64,000 nt of DNA from Aurantimonas manganoxydans SI85-9A1 (GTDB lineage: Bacteria; Pseudomonadota; Alphaproteobacteria; Rhizobiales; Rhizobiaceae), in assembly GCF_000153465.1 (NCBI RefSeq), contig NZ_CH672387.1, positions 150,179-214,178 of the forward strand, read 5' to 3'. Below are positions 1-8,795 of this stretch, one piece after another; position 1 is the stretch's first letter; each line of letters begins with the position of its first letter. Below the pieces are notes generated by a model. That model worked only from the letters and a program-made list of their open reading frames with translations, ran no database searches and had not been told where the DNA came from. The position numbers and the translations under genes are program-made.

Positions 1-7
1 TGCGGGC

Positions 8-1468
8 CTAGCCGTGCTTGATCGAGATGGTCTTCAGGCGGGAGAAGCCGTAGAGGGCCTCGAAGCCCTTCTCGCGGCCGTGGCCGGATTTGCCGACGCC
101 GCCGAAGGGCAGTTCGACGCCGCCGCCGGCGCCGTAATTGTTGATGAAGACCTGGCCGACATGCAGCTTGCGGGCGAGCCGCATCTGGCGGGCGCCGTTT
201 TCCGTCCACACGCCGGCGACGAGGCCGTAATCGGTGCCGTTGGCGATGCGGATGGCGTCGGCCTCGTCCTCGAACGGGATCAGCACCTGCACCGGGCCGA
301 AGATCTCCTCCTGGGCGAGCCTGTGGTCGGGATCGACATCGGCGAAGAGGATCGGCGCGACGTAGTGGCCGCCGGCCGGGGCATCGGCGTGGATCGTGCC
401 CTCGCCGGCGATGGTCAGCTCGGCCTTGCCCTGGGCGATATAGCCGGCGACGATCGCCTTCTGCTTGCCCGAGACCAGGGGCCCGAGATCGTGGTCGGCG
501 GATGCCGGGCCGACGACAAGCCCGGCATAGACCTCCGCCATGCGGCGCTTCACCTCGTCATAGACGCCACGCTGCACGAGCACGCGCGAGGCGGCCGAGC
601 AGGTCTGGCCGGCGGCCTGGACGCAGGCGCCGACGAGCGTCGGCAGGGCCGCGTCGAGATCGCAGTCGTCGAAGACGATGTGGGGCGACTTGCCCCCGAG
701 CTCCAGCGTCACCGGAATGACGTTCTCGCTGGCGGCGGCCTGGATGCGCCGTCCGGTGCCGACCGAGCCGGTGAAGGAGACGTGGTGGACGCGCGGATGC
801 GCCGACAGCGCCGCGCCGACCTCGTGGCCATAGCCGGTGACGATGTTGAGGACACCGGCGGGCAGGCCCGCTTCCTCGGCCAGCGCCGCGACGGCGAGCG
901 CGCTGAGCGAGGCGTCCTCGGCCGGCTTCAGGACGCAGGCATTGCCCATGGCGAGCGCCGCGCCGACCGAGCGGCCCATGATCTGCATGGGGTAGTTCCA
1001 GGGAATGATGTGGGCGGTCACGCCGTGCGGCTCGCGCAGGGTCAGGACCGTCGTGCCTTGCTGATAGGGGATGGTCTCGCCGGTGATCTTGTCGGCGGCG
1101 CCGCCGTAGAACTCGAAATAGCGGGCGAGCGCCACGGCGTCGTTGCGGGCCTGGCCGAGCGGCTTGCCGACATCGTTCGATTCCAGGTGCGCCAGCGTTT
1201 CGGCGCGTTCGGTGACGAGGCGGGACAGGCGCACCAGGATGCGGCCGCGCTCGGTCGCGGTCATCGCGCCCCATTCGCCGTCGAGGGCCGCTTCCGCCGC
1301 CGCGACGGCGGCCTCGACATCGGTCGCCGTACCCTCGGCGATCTGGCCGATGTTCTCGCCGGTCGAGGGGTTTTCGACGGCGATGGCCCGGCCGCCGGCG
1401 CCGGAGCGCCATTCGCCGCCGATCAGCAGTTTCGTCGGATCGAACCAGAGGCCGGACTGGATTGTCAT
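8..1468 (-). CDS. NAD(P)-dependent aldehyde dehydrogenase family protein
   Basis: This 486-residue protein has the normal length and motifs of the aldehyde dehydrogenase superfamily, which oxidises aldehydes to acids in the cytosol. Visible residues are Asn158 in PWNYP, Glu256 in LELGGKSP, the nucleophile Cys290 in GQTCSA and the FTGSVGTG cofactor loop near 232-239. The frame is open much further upstream, but the ATG at 1468 begins the conserved N-terminus and follows the GntR gene by 79 bases. The two genes are probably cotranscribed and lie opposite the TRAP operon. A role on a semialdehyde from sugar-acid breakdown, such as alpha-ketoglutarate semialdehyde, is inferred from context only; betaine-aldehyde-type enzymes look similar. 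Confidence 0.93.
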   Translation of the reverse strand: MTIQSGLWFDPTKLLIGGEWRSGAGGRAIAVENPSTGENIGQIAEGTATDVEAAVAAAEAALDGEWGAMTATERGRILVRLSRLVTERAETLAHLESNDVGKPLGQARNDAVALARYFEFYGGAADKITGETIPYQQGTTVLTLREPHGVTAHIIPWNYPMQIMGRSVGAALAMGNACVLKPAEDASLSALAVAALAEEAGLPAGVLNIVTGYGHEVGAALSAHPRVHHVSFTGSVGTGRRIQAAASENVIPVTLELGGKSPHIVFDDCDLDAALPTLVGACVQAAGQTCSAASRVLVQRGVYDEVKRRMAEVYAGLVVGPASADHDLGPLVSGKQKAIVAGYIAQGKAELTIAGEGTIHADAPAGGHYVAPILFADVDPDHRLAQEEIFGPVQVLIPFEDEADAIRIANGTDYGLVAGVWTENGARQMRLARKLHVGQVFINNYGAGGGVELPFGGVGKSGHGREKGFEALYGFSRLKTISIKHG

Positions 1469-1547
1469 GTGATGTTCCTCCCAGGAAAATGTCCGCGCAG
1501 GCGGCACGGTGGGCGCGCCGGGACGATAAGCCGGCGGCCGGTGTCGT

Positions 1548-2237
1548 TCAGACGGCGTGTCGGACGTGCGGTTCGAGCCGCTCGCGGGCGGCTTCGAGAT
1601 GGGCGAGCATGGCGGCTTCGGCCCGCCGCGGGTCGCGGTCGATGATCGCCTTGAGGATCCCGACATGTTCCTCGATGACGGCGTGGCCGACATTGGCGTG
1701 ATAGCGCAGCCGGAAAATGTGCATCTGGGTGAACAGCCGCCCCAGCGTCTCGGCGATGAGGTCGTTGCCGCAAGCCTCGGCAATGGCGGTGTGGAAGCGG
1801 CTGTCGAGAACCACAAGCCGGGCGCAATGGGCGTTGATGTCCTCGCGCGACAGCACCTGCATCTCCGCGGCGATCTCCTTCAGCGCGGCAAGCTGGCCGG
1901 GCGTGGCATGTTCGGCGGCGCACGCGGCGCTGCGCGGCTCGACCAAAGCGCGCATTTCGAAGATGCTCTCCAGCCGGGCGACCGAGGGCAGCGGCGCGGC
2001 CGAGTAGCCGGTCAGGTGCTTCTTGACGACGAGACCCTCGGCCTCGAGCCGGATCAGGGCGGCGCGGGTCGGGGTCTGGGACACGCCGAAGCGGCGGGCC
2101 AGCTTGTCGACGGAGAGGCGTTCGCCGGGCGGGATCTTCAAAGCGATCAAGTCATCCACCAGCCGCTCGTAGACCGCGTCGCCGAGCGACGGACCCTGCA
2201 CGATCAGGTCGTCCGCAGATGCGTTCCAGTCCCCCAT
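1548..2237 (-). CDS. GntR family transcriptional regulator, FadR/FCD type
   Basis: The 229-residue protein has an N-terminal winged helix (about residues 20-85, with RRFGVSQTPTRAALIRLEAEGLV) and a C-terminal all-helical FCD ligand domain containing the metal-type motif around DSRFHTAIAEACGN. Proteins of this family are usually repressors that sense an organic acid. The ATG at 2237 was chosen over the upstream one because a GGAGA ribosome site lies just before it. It faces the TRAP operon at 2420 across a short gap that holds an inverted repeat, so it probably controls itself, the aldehyde dehydrogenase behind it and the transporter operon. Confidence 0.93.
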   Translation of the reverse strand: MGDWNASADDLIVQGPSLGDAVYERLVDDLIALKIPPGERLSVDKLARRFGVSQTPTRAALIRLEAEGLVVKKHLTGYSAAPLPSVARLESIFEMRALVEPRSAACAAEHATPGQLAALKEIAAEMQVLSREDINAHCARLVVLDSRFHTAIAEACGNDLIAETLGRLFTQMHIFRLRYHANVGHAVIEEHVGILKAIIDRDPRRAEAAMLAHLEAARERLEPHVRHAV

Positions 2238-2304
2238 GCGATCTCCGCGAAAGGCGGTGTTGCGGTCGGCCACAGCCCGTCCTTGACCAATGCCATTCAG
2301 TCTC

Positions 2305-2319
2305 ATACGAATATCGTAT
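2305..2319. promoter_or_regulatory. Candidate GntR operator, inverted repeat in the divergent promoter region
   Basis: A perfect inverted repeat, ATACGA-ATA-TCGTAT, lies between the divergent GntR gene (start 2237) and dctP gene (start 2420). FadR-type GntR proteins bind short palindromes of this size near their own promoters. The repeat is seen directly; the assignment to this regulator is inferred from position. Confidence 0.55.
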
Positions 2320-2419
2320 CGGATATCTGGTGTAAACATCATCGATTTGAGGTTGCCGACGCAGGAGGATGCGGGCAATTTTCAACCAGGACGGTCCGAA
2401 CCGAATGGGAGGAATACGC

Positions 2420-3397
2420 ATGACCCTGAGAGGCATTCTCGCCGGCGCCCTTCTGGCGACCAGCGCCCTGACCGCGACGTCGCTTTCGGCCAAGGAGATG
2501 AACTTCGCCATCGTGACGCCGCCGGACGGGCATTACGGCCAGGGCGCCAAGGCCTTCGCCGAGAAGATGAACGAGCTCTCCAACGGCGAGATCACCATCA
2601 ACGTCAAGGCCGGCGGTTCGCTGGGCGGCGAGCGCGAGCTTCTGGAGGGCGAGCAGATCGGCACGATCGAGCTGGCGATGACCTCGACCGGTCCGGTCGG
2701 CAGCTTCGTCCCGGAAATCTACGCCCTCGACTTCCCGTTCCTGTTCAACGACTACGCCAGCGCCCACGAGATTCTCGACGGCGAGATCGGCGACGAGCTC
2801 CTGGCCAAGTTCGAGGACAAGGGCATGATCGGCCTTGCCTGGTCGGAGAACGGCTTCCGCCACATCACCAATTCGGTGAAGCCGGTGCAAACGCCCGCGG
2901 ACGTTGCGGGCCTGAAGCTGCGGACCATGGAAAACCAGGTCCATATCGACGCCTTCAAGGAACTCGGCGCATCGCCGACCCCGATGAGCTGGACCGAGGT
3001 GCTGACCTCGCTGCAGCAGGGCACGATCGACGGCCAGGAGAACCCGATCCCGATCATCGTCTCCAACAACATGTGGGACATGCAGAAATACGTGACGCTG
3101 ACCGGCCACGTCTATTCGCCGGCGGTCATCACCATGTCGAAGATCCACTGGGACCAGCTCTCCGAGGAAGAGCAGGGCTGGATCCGCGAAGCCGCCAAGG
3201 CCGGCGTCGAGGCAACCCGTGCGGTGGTTGCCGAGACCGAGACGAACGGTGTCGCCACCATGCGCGAGAACGGCATGGAAGTGATCGAGGATGTCGACAA
3301 GAAGGCGTTCCAGGATGCCGTCCAGCCGACCTATGATCGCTACGGCAAGGAATATGGCGAGGCCATGATCCAGCGGATCCGCGACGCCCAGAAGTAA
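2420..3397 (+). CDS. dctP: TRAP transporter solute-binding protein, DctP family
   Basis: This is a 325-residue periplasmic binding protein with a clear Sec signal peptide (residues 1 to about 22, MTLRGILAGALLATSALTAT). It delivers an organic acid to the DctQM membrane pair. The family carboxylate-binding arginine is seen in GLKLRTMENQ, and the QGTIDGQENP segment is typical of DctP proteins. The ATG at 2420 is preceded by a GGAGGAA ribosome site. The ligand cannot be read directly; the tartrate-type dehydrogenase downstream hints at a hydroxy-dicarboxylate or sugar acid. A hairpin (3416-3449) follows the stop codon and may keep this protein in excess over the permease. Confidence 0.95.
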   Translation: MTLRGILAGALLATSALTATSLSAKEMNFAIVTPPDGHYGQGAKAFAEKMNELSNGEITINVKAGGSLGGERELLEGEQIGTIELAMTSTGPVGSFVPEIYALDFPFLFNDYASAHEILDGEIGDELLAKFEDKGMIGLAWSENGFRHITNSVKPVQTPADVAGLKLRTMENQVHIDAFKELGASPTPMSWTEVLTSLQQGTIDGQENPIPIIVSNNMWDMQKYVTLTGHVYSPAVITMSKIHWDQLSEEEQGWIREAAKAGVEATRAVVAETETNGVATMRENGMEVIEDVDKKAFQDAVQPTYDRYGKEYGEAMIQRIRDAQK

Positions 3398-3415
3398 GCC
3401 GTCCGACAAAACGCG

Positions 3416-3449
3416 GGGCCGGATCGTCCGGTCTCGCGGGGTCCGGCCC
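3416..3449 (+). promoter_or_regulatory. Intercistronic hairpin after dctP
   Basis: Perfect 8-bp arms GGGCCGGA (3416-3423) and TCCGGCCC (3442-3449) sit 18 bases past the dctP stop codon and before dctQ. No T-run follows, so an mRNA-stabilising or attenuating stem is more likely than a full terminator. Confidence 0.5.
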
Positions 3450-3541
3450 AGCGCCGCCCGGCTGCGGTTCGCGGCCACCGCCCGCGCGCGGCTTCGATGG
3501 AGGCCGCTTGTCTCGCCCTCCAGCTCTCGAAGGTGCCGTCC

Positions 3542-4060
3542 ATGCGCAAGGCCGTCCTGACCGCAGCCGAGAAGCTGACCGTTCTCACCCATAATCTCTC
3601 CGCCCTCCTGCTGGCACTGGCGACGGCGCTGGTGTTCTGGCAGGTGGTGACGCGCTTCGTGCTCGGCGATGCCGCGGCGTGGTCGGAGGTGCTGGCTCGC
3701 GGCGTGGTGATCTGGATGGTGTTTCTCGTCGCCGGCGCCGGCTTCCGGCTGAGCGCGATGATCCCGCTGGAATTCGTGCGCAGCGTCCTGCCCGACCGGA
3801 TGCAGCGCAGCGTTTCCTTCATTGTCCTCCTCGGCATCCTCGCCTTTCTCGGCGTGCTGACCTGGTTCGGCGTCCTGATGACGATCCGCGTCTCGACCCA
3901 GCAGGTGGCGATGCTCAACATCCCGATCTCCTGGCTCTATGCGGCGATCCCGGTCGGTGCGGTGCTGGCGATCCCGGGCGCGATCCTCGAATTCCTGCGT
4001 CCGATCGAGCCGTCGCGGGCCGATTACGACGTCCAGCGCGACCGGGAGTCCTTCGAATGA
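3542..4060 (+). CDS. dctQ: TRAP transporter small membrane subunit, DctQ family
   Basis: The 172-residue protein is of normal length for DctQ and shows four hydrophobic segments, the first around residues 18-37. FWQVVTRF and the W-x-E-x-L pattern (AAWSEVLARGVVIWMVF) are family hallmarks. It pairs with DctM in the inner membrane to form the sodium-driven permease. I chose the ATG at 3542; an in-frame ATG at 3497 would add 15 poorly conserved residues. The stop codon overlaps the dctM start (ATGA), indicating translational coupling. Confidence 0.92.
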   Translation: MRKAVLTAAEKLTVLTHNLSALLLALATALVFWQVVTRFVLGDAAAWSEVLARGVVIWMVFLVAGAGFRLSAMIPLEFVRSVLPDRMQRSVSFIVLLGILAFLGVLTWFGVLMTIRVSTQQVAMLNIPISWLYAAIPVGAVLAIPGAILEFLRPIEPSRADYDVQRDRESFE

Positions 4061-5328
4061 ACGCCGCCCTCGTTGCCGCGCTTCTGGTCTTCTTCTCGCT
4101 GTCGATCCCGGTCGCCGTCGCGATCGGTCTCGCCGCGATCGTCGGTGTCGCCTTCTTCTCGCCGCTGCCGTTGCTGGTGGTCCCCCAGAAAATCTTCACC
4201 TCCATCGACAGTTTCCCGCTGCTGGCGGTGCCGTTCTTCATCCTGGCCGGCAATCTGATGACCCATGGCGGCGTCTCGCGCCGGCTGGTGGATTTCGCCA
4301 AGTCGCTGGTGGGCGGCGTGCAGGGCGGGCTGGCCTCGACCTGCGTCGTCACCTGCATGATCTTCGCCGCGATTTCCGGCTCGTCCGTCGCGACGACCTT
4401 CGCCATCGGCGCGATCCTCGTGCCGGCCATGGCGCGGCACAATTATCCGCCGCCCATGGCCGCGACGATCCAGGCGACTTCGGCCGAGCTCGGCGTGATC
4501 ATTCCGCCCTCGGTGCCGATGATCATCTTCGGCGTCTCCACCGAGACCTCGGTCACCAAGCTGTTCATCGCCGGCATCGGGCCGGGCGTGTTGGTGGCCG
4601 GTGCGCTCATCGTCATGACCCAGGTCTGGTGCCGGCTGAAGGGCATCGGCAAGGAGGACGGCGACGATGCGCTGCCCATCGTCAAGAGCACGATCGACGC
4701 CTTCTGGGCGCTGATGCTGCCGGTCATCATTCTCGGTGGCATCTATGGCGGCATCTTCACGCCCACCGAGGCGGCGGCCGTCTCGGCGGTCTATGCGCTC
4801 GTCGTCGGCCTGTTCGTCTACCGGGAAATGAGTTTTTCCGACCTGCCGCGGATCTTCCGGGGATCGGCCGTGGCGACCGGCGCGATCATGCTGATCATCG
4901 CCACCGCCGGGCTGTTCTCCTTCCTCGTCAGCCTGTCCGGCCTGCCCAACGTCATCGGCAGCTGGGCGGAAGCGACCTTCGGCGGAGCGGTGGGCTTCCT
5001 GCTCTTCGTCAACGTGCTGCTGCTTCTGGTCGGCATGTTCGTGGAGACCTCGGCGGCGATCCTCGTCCTGGCGCCGATCCTCACACCGATCGCCGTCGGC
5101 TTCGGCGTCGATCCGGTCCATTTCGGCATCATCGTCATCGTCAATCTGGCGCTCGGCATGGTGACGCCGCCGCTTGGCGTGAACCTCTTCGCCGCCGCCG
5201 CCGTGGCGCGCATCCCGGTGCAGAGCATGTTCCGCTCGCTGATCGTGCCGGTGCTCGTGGTATTCGGGGCGCTTCTCCTGATCACTTTCGTGCCGGCGAT
5301 CTCGCTGTGGCCGGCGGCGCATCTGTGA
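4057..5328 (+). CDS. dctM: TRAP transporter large permease subunit, DctM family
   Basis: This is a 423-residue polytopic membrane protein with about twelve hydrophobic segments and DctM motifs such as PLLAVPFFILAGNLM, ISGSSVATTFAIGAI and IIPPSVPMIIFG. It forms the substrate channel of the Na+-dependent TRAP system fed by the DctP at 2420. It starts inside the dctQ stop codon. Together dctPQM and the two dehydrogenases that follow look like one transcription unit on the plus strand. Confidence 0.95.
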   Translation: MNAALVAALLVFFSLSIPVAVAIGLAAIVGVAFFSPLPLLVVPQKIFTSIDSFPLLAVPFFILAGNLMTHGGVSRRLVDFAKSLVGGVQGGLASTCVVTCMIFAAISGSSVATTFAIGAILVPAMARHNYPPPMAATIQATSAELGVIIPPSVPMIIFGVSTETSVTKLFIAGIGPGVLVAGALIVMTQVWCRLKGIGKEDGDDALPIVKSTIDAFWALMLPVIILGGIYGGIFTPTEAAAVSAVYALVVGLFVYREMSFSDLPRIFRGSAVATGAIMLIIATAGLFSFLVSLSGLPNVIGSWAEATFGGAVGFLLFVNVLLLLVGMFVETSAAILVLAPILTPIAVGFGVDPVHFGIIVIVNLALGMVTPPLGVNLFAAAAVARIPVQSMFRSLIVPVLVVFGALLLITFVPAISLWPAAHL

Positions 5329-5374
5329 GCCGGCGGACCGGCGCAATCCTTTCAGCCAGAACAGGGACTTCCGC

Positions 5375-6469
5375 ATGAGTGCAGTGACGCCGTACCGCAT
5401 CGCGACCATCAAGGGCGACGGAATCGGCCCCGAGGTGACGCAGGCCGCCATGCGGGTGCTGACGGAGGCCTGCGGCGCGGGCGTCCTCGACTTCGTCATG
5501 TTGGAAGGCGGCGCCGGCTCGCATGTGGCGACCGGCGAGGTGCTGCCGGCCGAGACCGCCGAGGCCTGCCGGACGCATCACGCGATCCTGCACGGCGCCG
5601 CCGGCCTGCCGGGCGTCGTCTATCCGGACGGCACCGAGGTCGGCAACGAACTGCATCTGAAGCTGCGCTTTGCGCTCGATCTCTACGCCAATGTGCGGCC
5701 GATCAAGCTCCTGAAGGGCGTCGCCTCGCCGCTGCGCGCCTATGAGGGCGGCGGCATCGACTATGTCATCGTGCGCGAGAACACCGAAGGGCTTTACGCC
5801 AGCCGCGGCGCCGGCGTGGTGCTGCGCGGCGAGATGGCGTCCGACAGCCTCGTCATCACCCGCAAGGGCACCGAGCGCGTCGCCCGCTTCGCCTTCGAAC
5901 TGGCCCGCCAGCGCAAGGGTGCGCTGCGCGACGGCAAGCGCCGCGTCACGGTCTGCGACAAGGCCAACATCCTGCGCAGCTACGCCTTCTTCCGCCGGAT
6001 TTGCGACGAGGTGCATGGCGACTATCCCGATGTCGAGATCGACTACGCCTATGCCGACGCGATCACCGTGCATCTCCTGAAGCGACCGGAATTCTACGAC
6101 GTGATCGTCGCCGAGAACATGTTCGGCGACATCATCTCCGATCTCGGCGCCGCCACCGTCGGCGGCATGGGCATCTCGCCCTCCGGCGAGATCGGCGACA
6201 GCCACGGCCTGTTCCAGGGCGCTCACGGCTCGGCGCCGGACATTGCCGGGCAGGACCTGGCGAGCCCGGTGGCGGCCATCCTGTCGGGCGCGATGATGCT
6301 GCGCTGGCTGGCGGACAAGCACGACGACTCCACGCTCGCCACGGCGGCGGGCCGCGTCGAGGCGGCGGTCGACCGGACGCTGGAGGCGGGCGATTTCGTG
6401 CCCACCGATCTCGGCGGACGCGCGCGCTGCAGCGAGATGACCGACGCCATCCTGCGGGCGATGGCCTGA
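5375..6469 (+). CDS. Isocitrate/isopropylmalate dehydrogenase family protein, tartrate dehydrogenase-like
   Basis: This 364-residue protein is a beta-decarboxylating hydroxyacid dehydrogenase. Conserved positions are RENTEGLY (134-141), the catalytic Lys196 in CDKANI, metal-binding aspartates at 228 and in GDIISD (251-256), and the NAD-binding HGSAPDIAGQ stretch near 284-293. Members oxidise isopropylmalate, malate, tartrate or homoisocitrate with NAD+. Placement in a TRAP operon, far from any leuCD genes, and before a tartronate-semialdehyde-reductase-like gene argues for a catabolic tartrate/D-malate-type activity rather than leucine synthesis. The exact substrate is inference. Confidence 0.88.
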   Translation: MSAVTPYRIATIKGDGIGPEVTQAAMRVLTEACGAGVLDFVMLEGGAGSHVATGEVLPAETAEACRTHHAILHGAAGLPGVVYPDGTEVGNELHLKLRFALDLYANVRPIKLLKGVASPLRAYEGGGIDYVIVRENTEGLYASRGAGVVLRGEMASDSLVITRKGTERVARFAFELARQRKGALRDGKRRVTVCDKANILRSYAFFRRICDEVHGDYPDVEIDYAYADAITVHLLKRPEFYDVIVAENMFGDIISDLGAATVGGMGISPSGEIGDSHGLFQGAHGSAPDIAGQDLASPVAAILSGAMMLRWLADKHDDSTLATAAGRVEAAVDRTLEAGDFVPTDLGGRARCSEMTDAILRAMA

Positions 6470-6494
6470 CCCTTTCTCACAAGAGGACAACAGC

Positions 6495-7379
6495 ATGACG
6501 AAGCAGACGGTTGGCGTGATCGGCGTCGGGATGATGGGCCACGGCATTGCCCGCAACATCCAGAAGAAGGGGTGGCCGCTCGCCTATCTCGACCATCCCG
6601 GCAACCAGCCGAGCGACGATCTCGACGCGGATGGGGCAAGGCGCTTCGATGACGCGTCGGCGCTGGCGGCGGCGTGCGACATCCTGATCCTGTGCGTCAC
6701 CGGCAGCCCGCAGATCGAGGCGCTGCTGCTCGGGCCCGACAGCGTCACCGCCGCGCTGCGGCCGGGCACCATCGTGGTCGACTGCTCGACCGGCATTCCC
6801 AGCGCCACCATGAAGGCAGCCGAAGCGGTGAAGGCCGTCGGCTGCGACTTCGTCGACGCGGCCATGACCCGCACGCCGAAGGAGGCTGAAGAAGGCCGGC
6901 TCAACCTGTTGATCGGCGGTGACGCGGCGACGGTCGCGGCGCTGACCCCGCTGTTCGAGGCGTTTTCGGAGAACCGCTTCCATGCCGGCGGCATTGGCCG
7001 GGGCCAGACGCTGAAGCTCCTGCACAATTTCGTCTCGCTGGGCAGCGTCACGCTGATTGCCGAAGCGGCGGCCTGTGCGGCGGAGAACGACATCGCGCCG
7101 GAGGTGCTGGTGGATTGCCTGCGCCGCGGCGGCGGCTACGGCGCCGGTCTCGACCGCACCGCCCCCTACATCCTGGACGGCGACGTCACCCCGATGCGCT
7201 TTTCCAATTCGAACGCGCGCAAGGACCTGACCTATTACAGCCAGCTCGTCGAGGAGACGGGCACGTCCCGCAAGGTCGCCGAAGGCGTGCGCGGCGCGCT
7301 GGACTGGCTGGTCGAGACCGGCCATGGCGACGAGATGATGCCCACGGCCTGCACGACGTTCCGCAAGAAGGACAAGTGA
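6495..7379 (+). CDS. NAD(P)-dependent 3-hydroxyisobutyrate/tartronate semialdehyde reductase family protein
   Basis: This 294-residue beta-hydroxyacid dehydrogenase has the N-terminal Rossmann motif GVGMMGHGIA, the DCSTG segment and the catalytic lysine in GQTLKLLHNF. The substrate loop reads DAAMTRTPKEAEEG, a departure from the usual DAPVSGG, so its substrate may differ from hydroxyisobutyrate. It is the last gene of the TRAP operon and ends just before a strong terminator. In a tartrate-like pathway it could reduce tartronate semialdehyde to glycerate; that role is inferred. Confidence 0.9.
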   Translation: MTKQTVGVIGVGMMGHGIARNIQKKGWPLAYLDHPGNQPSDDLDADGARRFDDASALAAACDILILCVTGSPQIEALLLGPDSVTAALRPGTIVVDCSTGIPSATMKAAEAVKAVGCDFVDAAMTRTPKEAEEGRLNLLIGGDAATVAALTPLFEAFSENRFHAGGIGRGQTLKLLHNFVSLGSVTLIAEAAACAAENDIAPEVLVDCLRRGGGYGAGLDRTAPYILDGDVTPMRFSNSNARKDLTYYSQLVEETGTSRKVAEGVRGALDWLVETGHGDEMMPTACTTFRKKDK

Positions 7380-7388
7380 TCGCCTGAC

Positions 7389-7431
7389 CCGGACGGCCGC
7401 CTCCAAAGCGGAAGCGGCCGTCCGGAGTTTT
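7389..7431 (+). terminator. Rho-independent terminator between converging genes
   Basis: A perfect 12-bp stem, CCGGACGGCCGC (7389-7400) and GCGGCCGTCCGG (7414-7425), with a 13-base loop is followed by AGTTTT. It lies between the end of the TRAP operon (7379) and the stop of the converging amidase gene (7434). Confidence 0.8.
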
Positions 7432-7433
7432 GA

Positions 7434-8726
7434 TCAGCCCATCGCGGCCAGGGTCGCCTCGGCGAAGGCGGCGACACTCAGGAGTTGCTGGTCCTGGCTC
7501 CAGGGGGCGACGAGCTGGATGCCGAGCGGCAGGCCGTTGGGCCCGAAGCCCGCGGGCAGGCTGATCGCCGGCGCGCCGATGAAGGTCCAGGGCGCGCAGA
7601 GCGCCGGATCGCCGGTGTTGTCGAGCCCTTCCGGCGCTTCGCCGGTCGCCGGCACGGTGAGGATCGCGTCGTAGCCGGCGAAGTGGTCGGCCATCGCGCG
7701 GCGCAGATGCTTCTGGTTCTCCAGCGCGGCGACATAGGCCTTGGCGGAAATCCCGGCGCCGTCGGCGACCAGTGCCTTCAGATGATCGCTGGTGCGATCG
7801 GGGAAGCGCTCGACTCGTTCCTCGTAGATATGCCGGCCCTCGACCCGCAGAACGGTCATGATGTCGTCGAGGGTCTGGACGTAGAGCGCGTCCAGCGCCA
7901 CCGGCTCGAGCGTCGCGCCGGCCGCCGTCAGCGCTGCGGCCGCCCGGTCGCGCAGGGCGCGCTGATGCGGATCGACGCGGTCCCATGCCGGTGGCTCGAT
8001 GACGGCGATCCGGGGCCGTTCGGCGGCGACGGTCGCGCTGCCGGGCTCCGGCGCGGTACCGGCCGGCAGGTCGCCATGCGGATCGGACGGGTCGGCGGCG
8101 GCGAACAGCCCGTAGGCCTTGGCGATGGTGGCGACGTCGCGGGCGAACAGGCCGACATGGTCGAGCGACCAGGACAGCGGATGCACGCCGGTGCGCGGGA
8201 TCGAACCATAGCTCGGCTTGTAGCCGACGACGCCGCAATAGGCGGCGGGGCGGATCACCGAGCCGATCGTCTGGGTGCCGAGCGCCAGGGGTACGATGCC
8301 GGCAGCAACGGCGGCGGCCGAGCCGCTCGACGAGCCGCCGGGCGTGTGGCGCGAATTGTGCGGATTGACCGTCGCGCCGGGGCTGCGCCAGGCGAACTCC
8401 GTCGTGACCGTCTTGCCCAGCACCGTGCCGCCGAGTTCGCGGATGCGCGACACGATCCAGGCGTCGGCGGCCGGAACATGCGCCGGGTCGATGCGCGAAC
8501 CGTAGCCTGTCGGCATGTCGGCGGTGTCGATGATGTCCTTGACCCCGACGGCGAGGCCGGCGAGCGGGCCGCTGGTGCCGGTGGCGGGCGCTCTGTCCGG
8601 CAGATGGGCGAAGGCGCGCAGGGCCGGATTGCTGCTGACGGCCATTTCGTAGGCAACCCCGACAGGGCCGAGCGTCGTGTCGCCCGCAGTGCCGATGCCG
8701 GCCGCGGTGGCGGTGATGTTTGCCAT
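7434..8726 (-). CDS. Amidase signature family protein
   Basis: This 430-residue protein belongs to the amidase signature family, serine hydrolases that cleave amides. The Ser-cisSer-Lys triad is recognisable: Lys63 in GVKDIIDTAD, the Gly/Ser-rich GGSSSGS loop at 130-136 and the nucleophile Ser156 in TIGSVIRPAA. It is the last gene of a four-gene minus-strand unit behind a NitT/TauT-type ABC importer. This suggests the importer brings in an amide, or an amide precursor, that is hydrolysed for nitrogen. It is somewhat shorter than the usual 460-500 residues but shows no obvious internal gap. The physiological substrate is unknown. Confidence 0.9.
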   Translation of the reverse strand: MANITATAAGIGTAGDTTLGPVGVAYEMAVSSNPALRAFAHLPDRAPATGTSGPLAGLAVGVKDIIDTADMPTGYGSRIDPAHVPAADAWIVSRIRELGGTVLGKTVTTEFAWRSPGATVNPHNSRHTPGGSSSGSAAAVAAGIVPLALGTQTIGSVIRPAAYCGVVGYKPSYGSIPRTGVHPLSWSLDHVGLFARDVATIAKAYGLFAAADPSDPHGDLPAGTAPEPGSATVAAERPRIAVIEPPAWDRVDPHQRALRDRAAAALTAAGATLEPVALDALYVQTLDDIMTVLRVEGRHIYEERVERFPDRTSDHLKALVADGAGISAKAYVAALENQKHLRRAMADHFAGYDAILTVPATGEAPEGLDNTGDPALCAPWTFIGAPAISLPAGFGPNGLPLGIQLVAPWSQDQQLLSVAAFAEATLAAMG

Positions 8727-8750
8727 GGTCAGATCCCCCTCGAATGCGTC

Positions 8751-8777
8751 GCCGCGGGACGCCGGGCGCCCCGCGGC
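8751..8777 (-). promoter_or_regulatory. Intercistronic hairpin between binding protein and amidase genes
   Basis: Perfect arms GCCGCGGG (8751-8758) and CCCGCGGC (8770-8777) lie between the binding-protein stop (8796) and the amidase start (8726). There is no T-run, so it probably stabilises the upstream message or lowers read-through. Confidence 0.5.
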
Positions 8778-8795
8778 ATCGATGATGCGGTCGCT

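Noticed and set aside
5375-6469. leuB (3-isopropylmalate dehydrogenase of leucine synthesis)
   Set aside because: No leuA, leuC or leuD nearby, and the gene is embedded in a TRAP transporter operon. A catabolic role is more likely, though substrate is untested.
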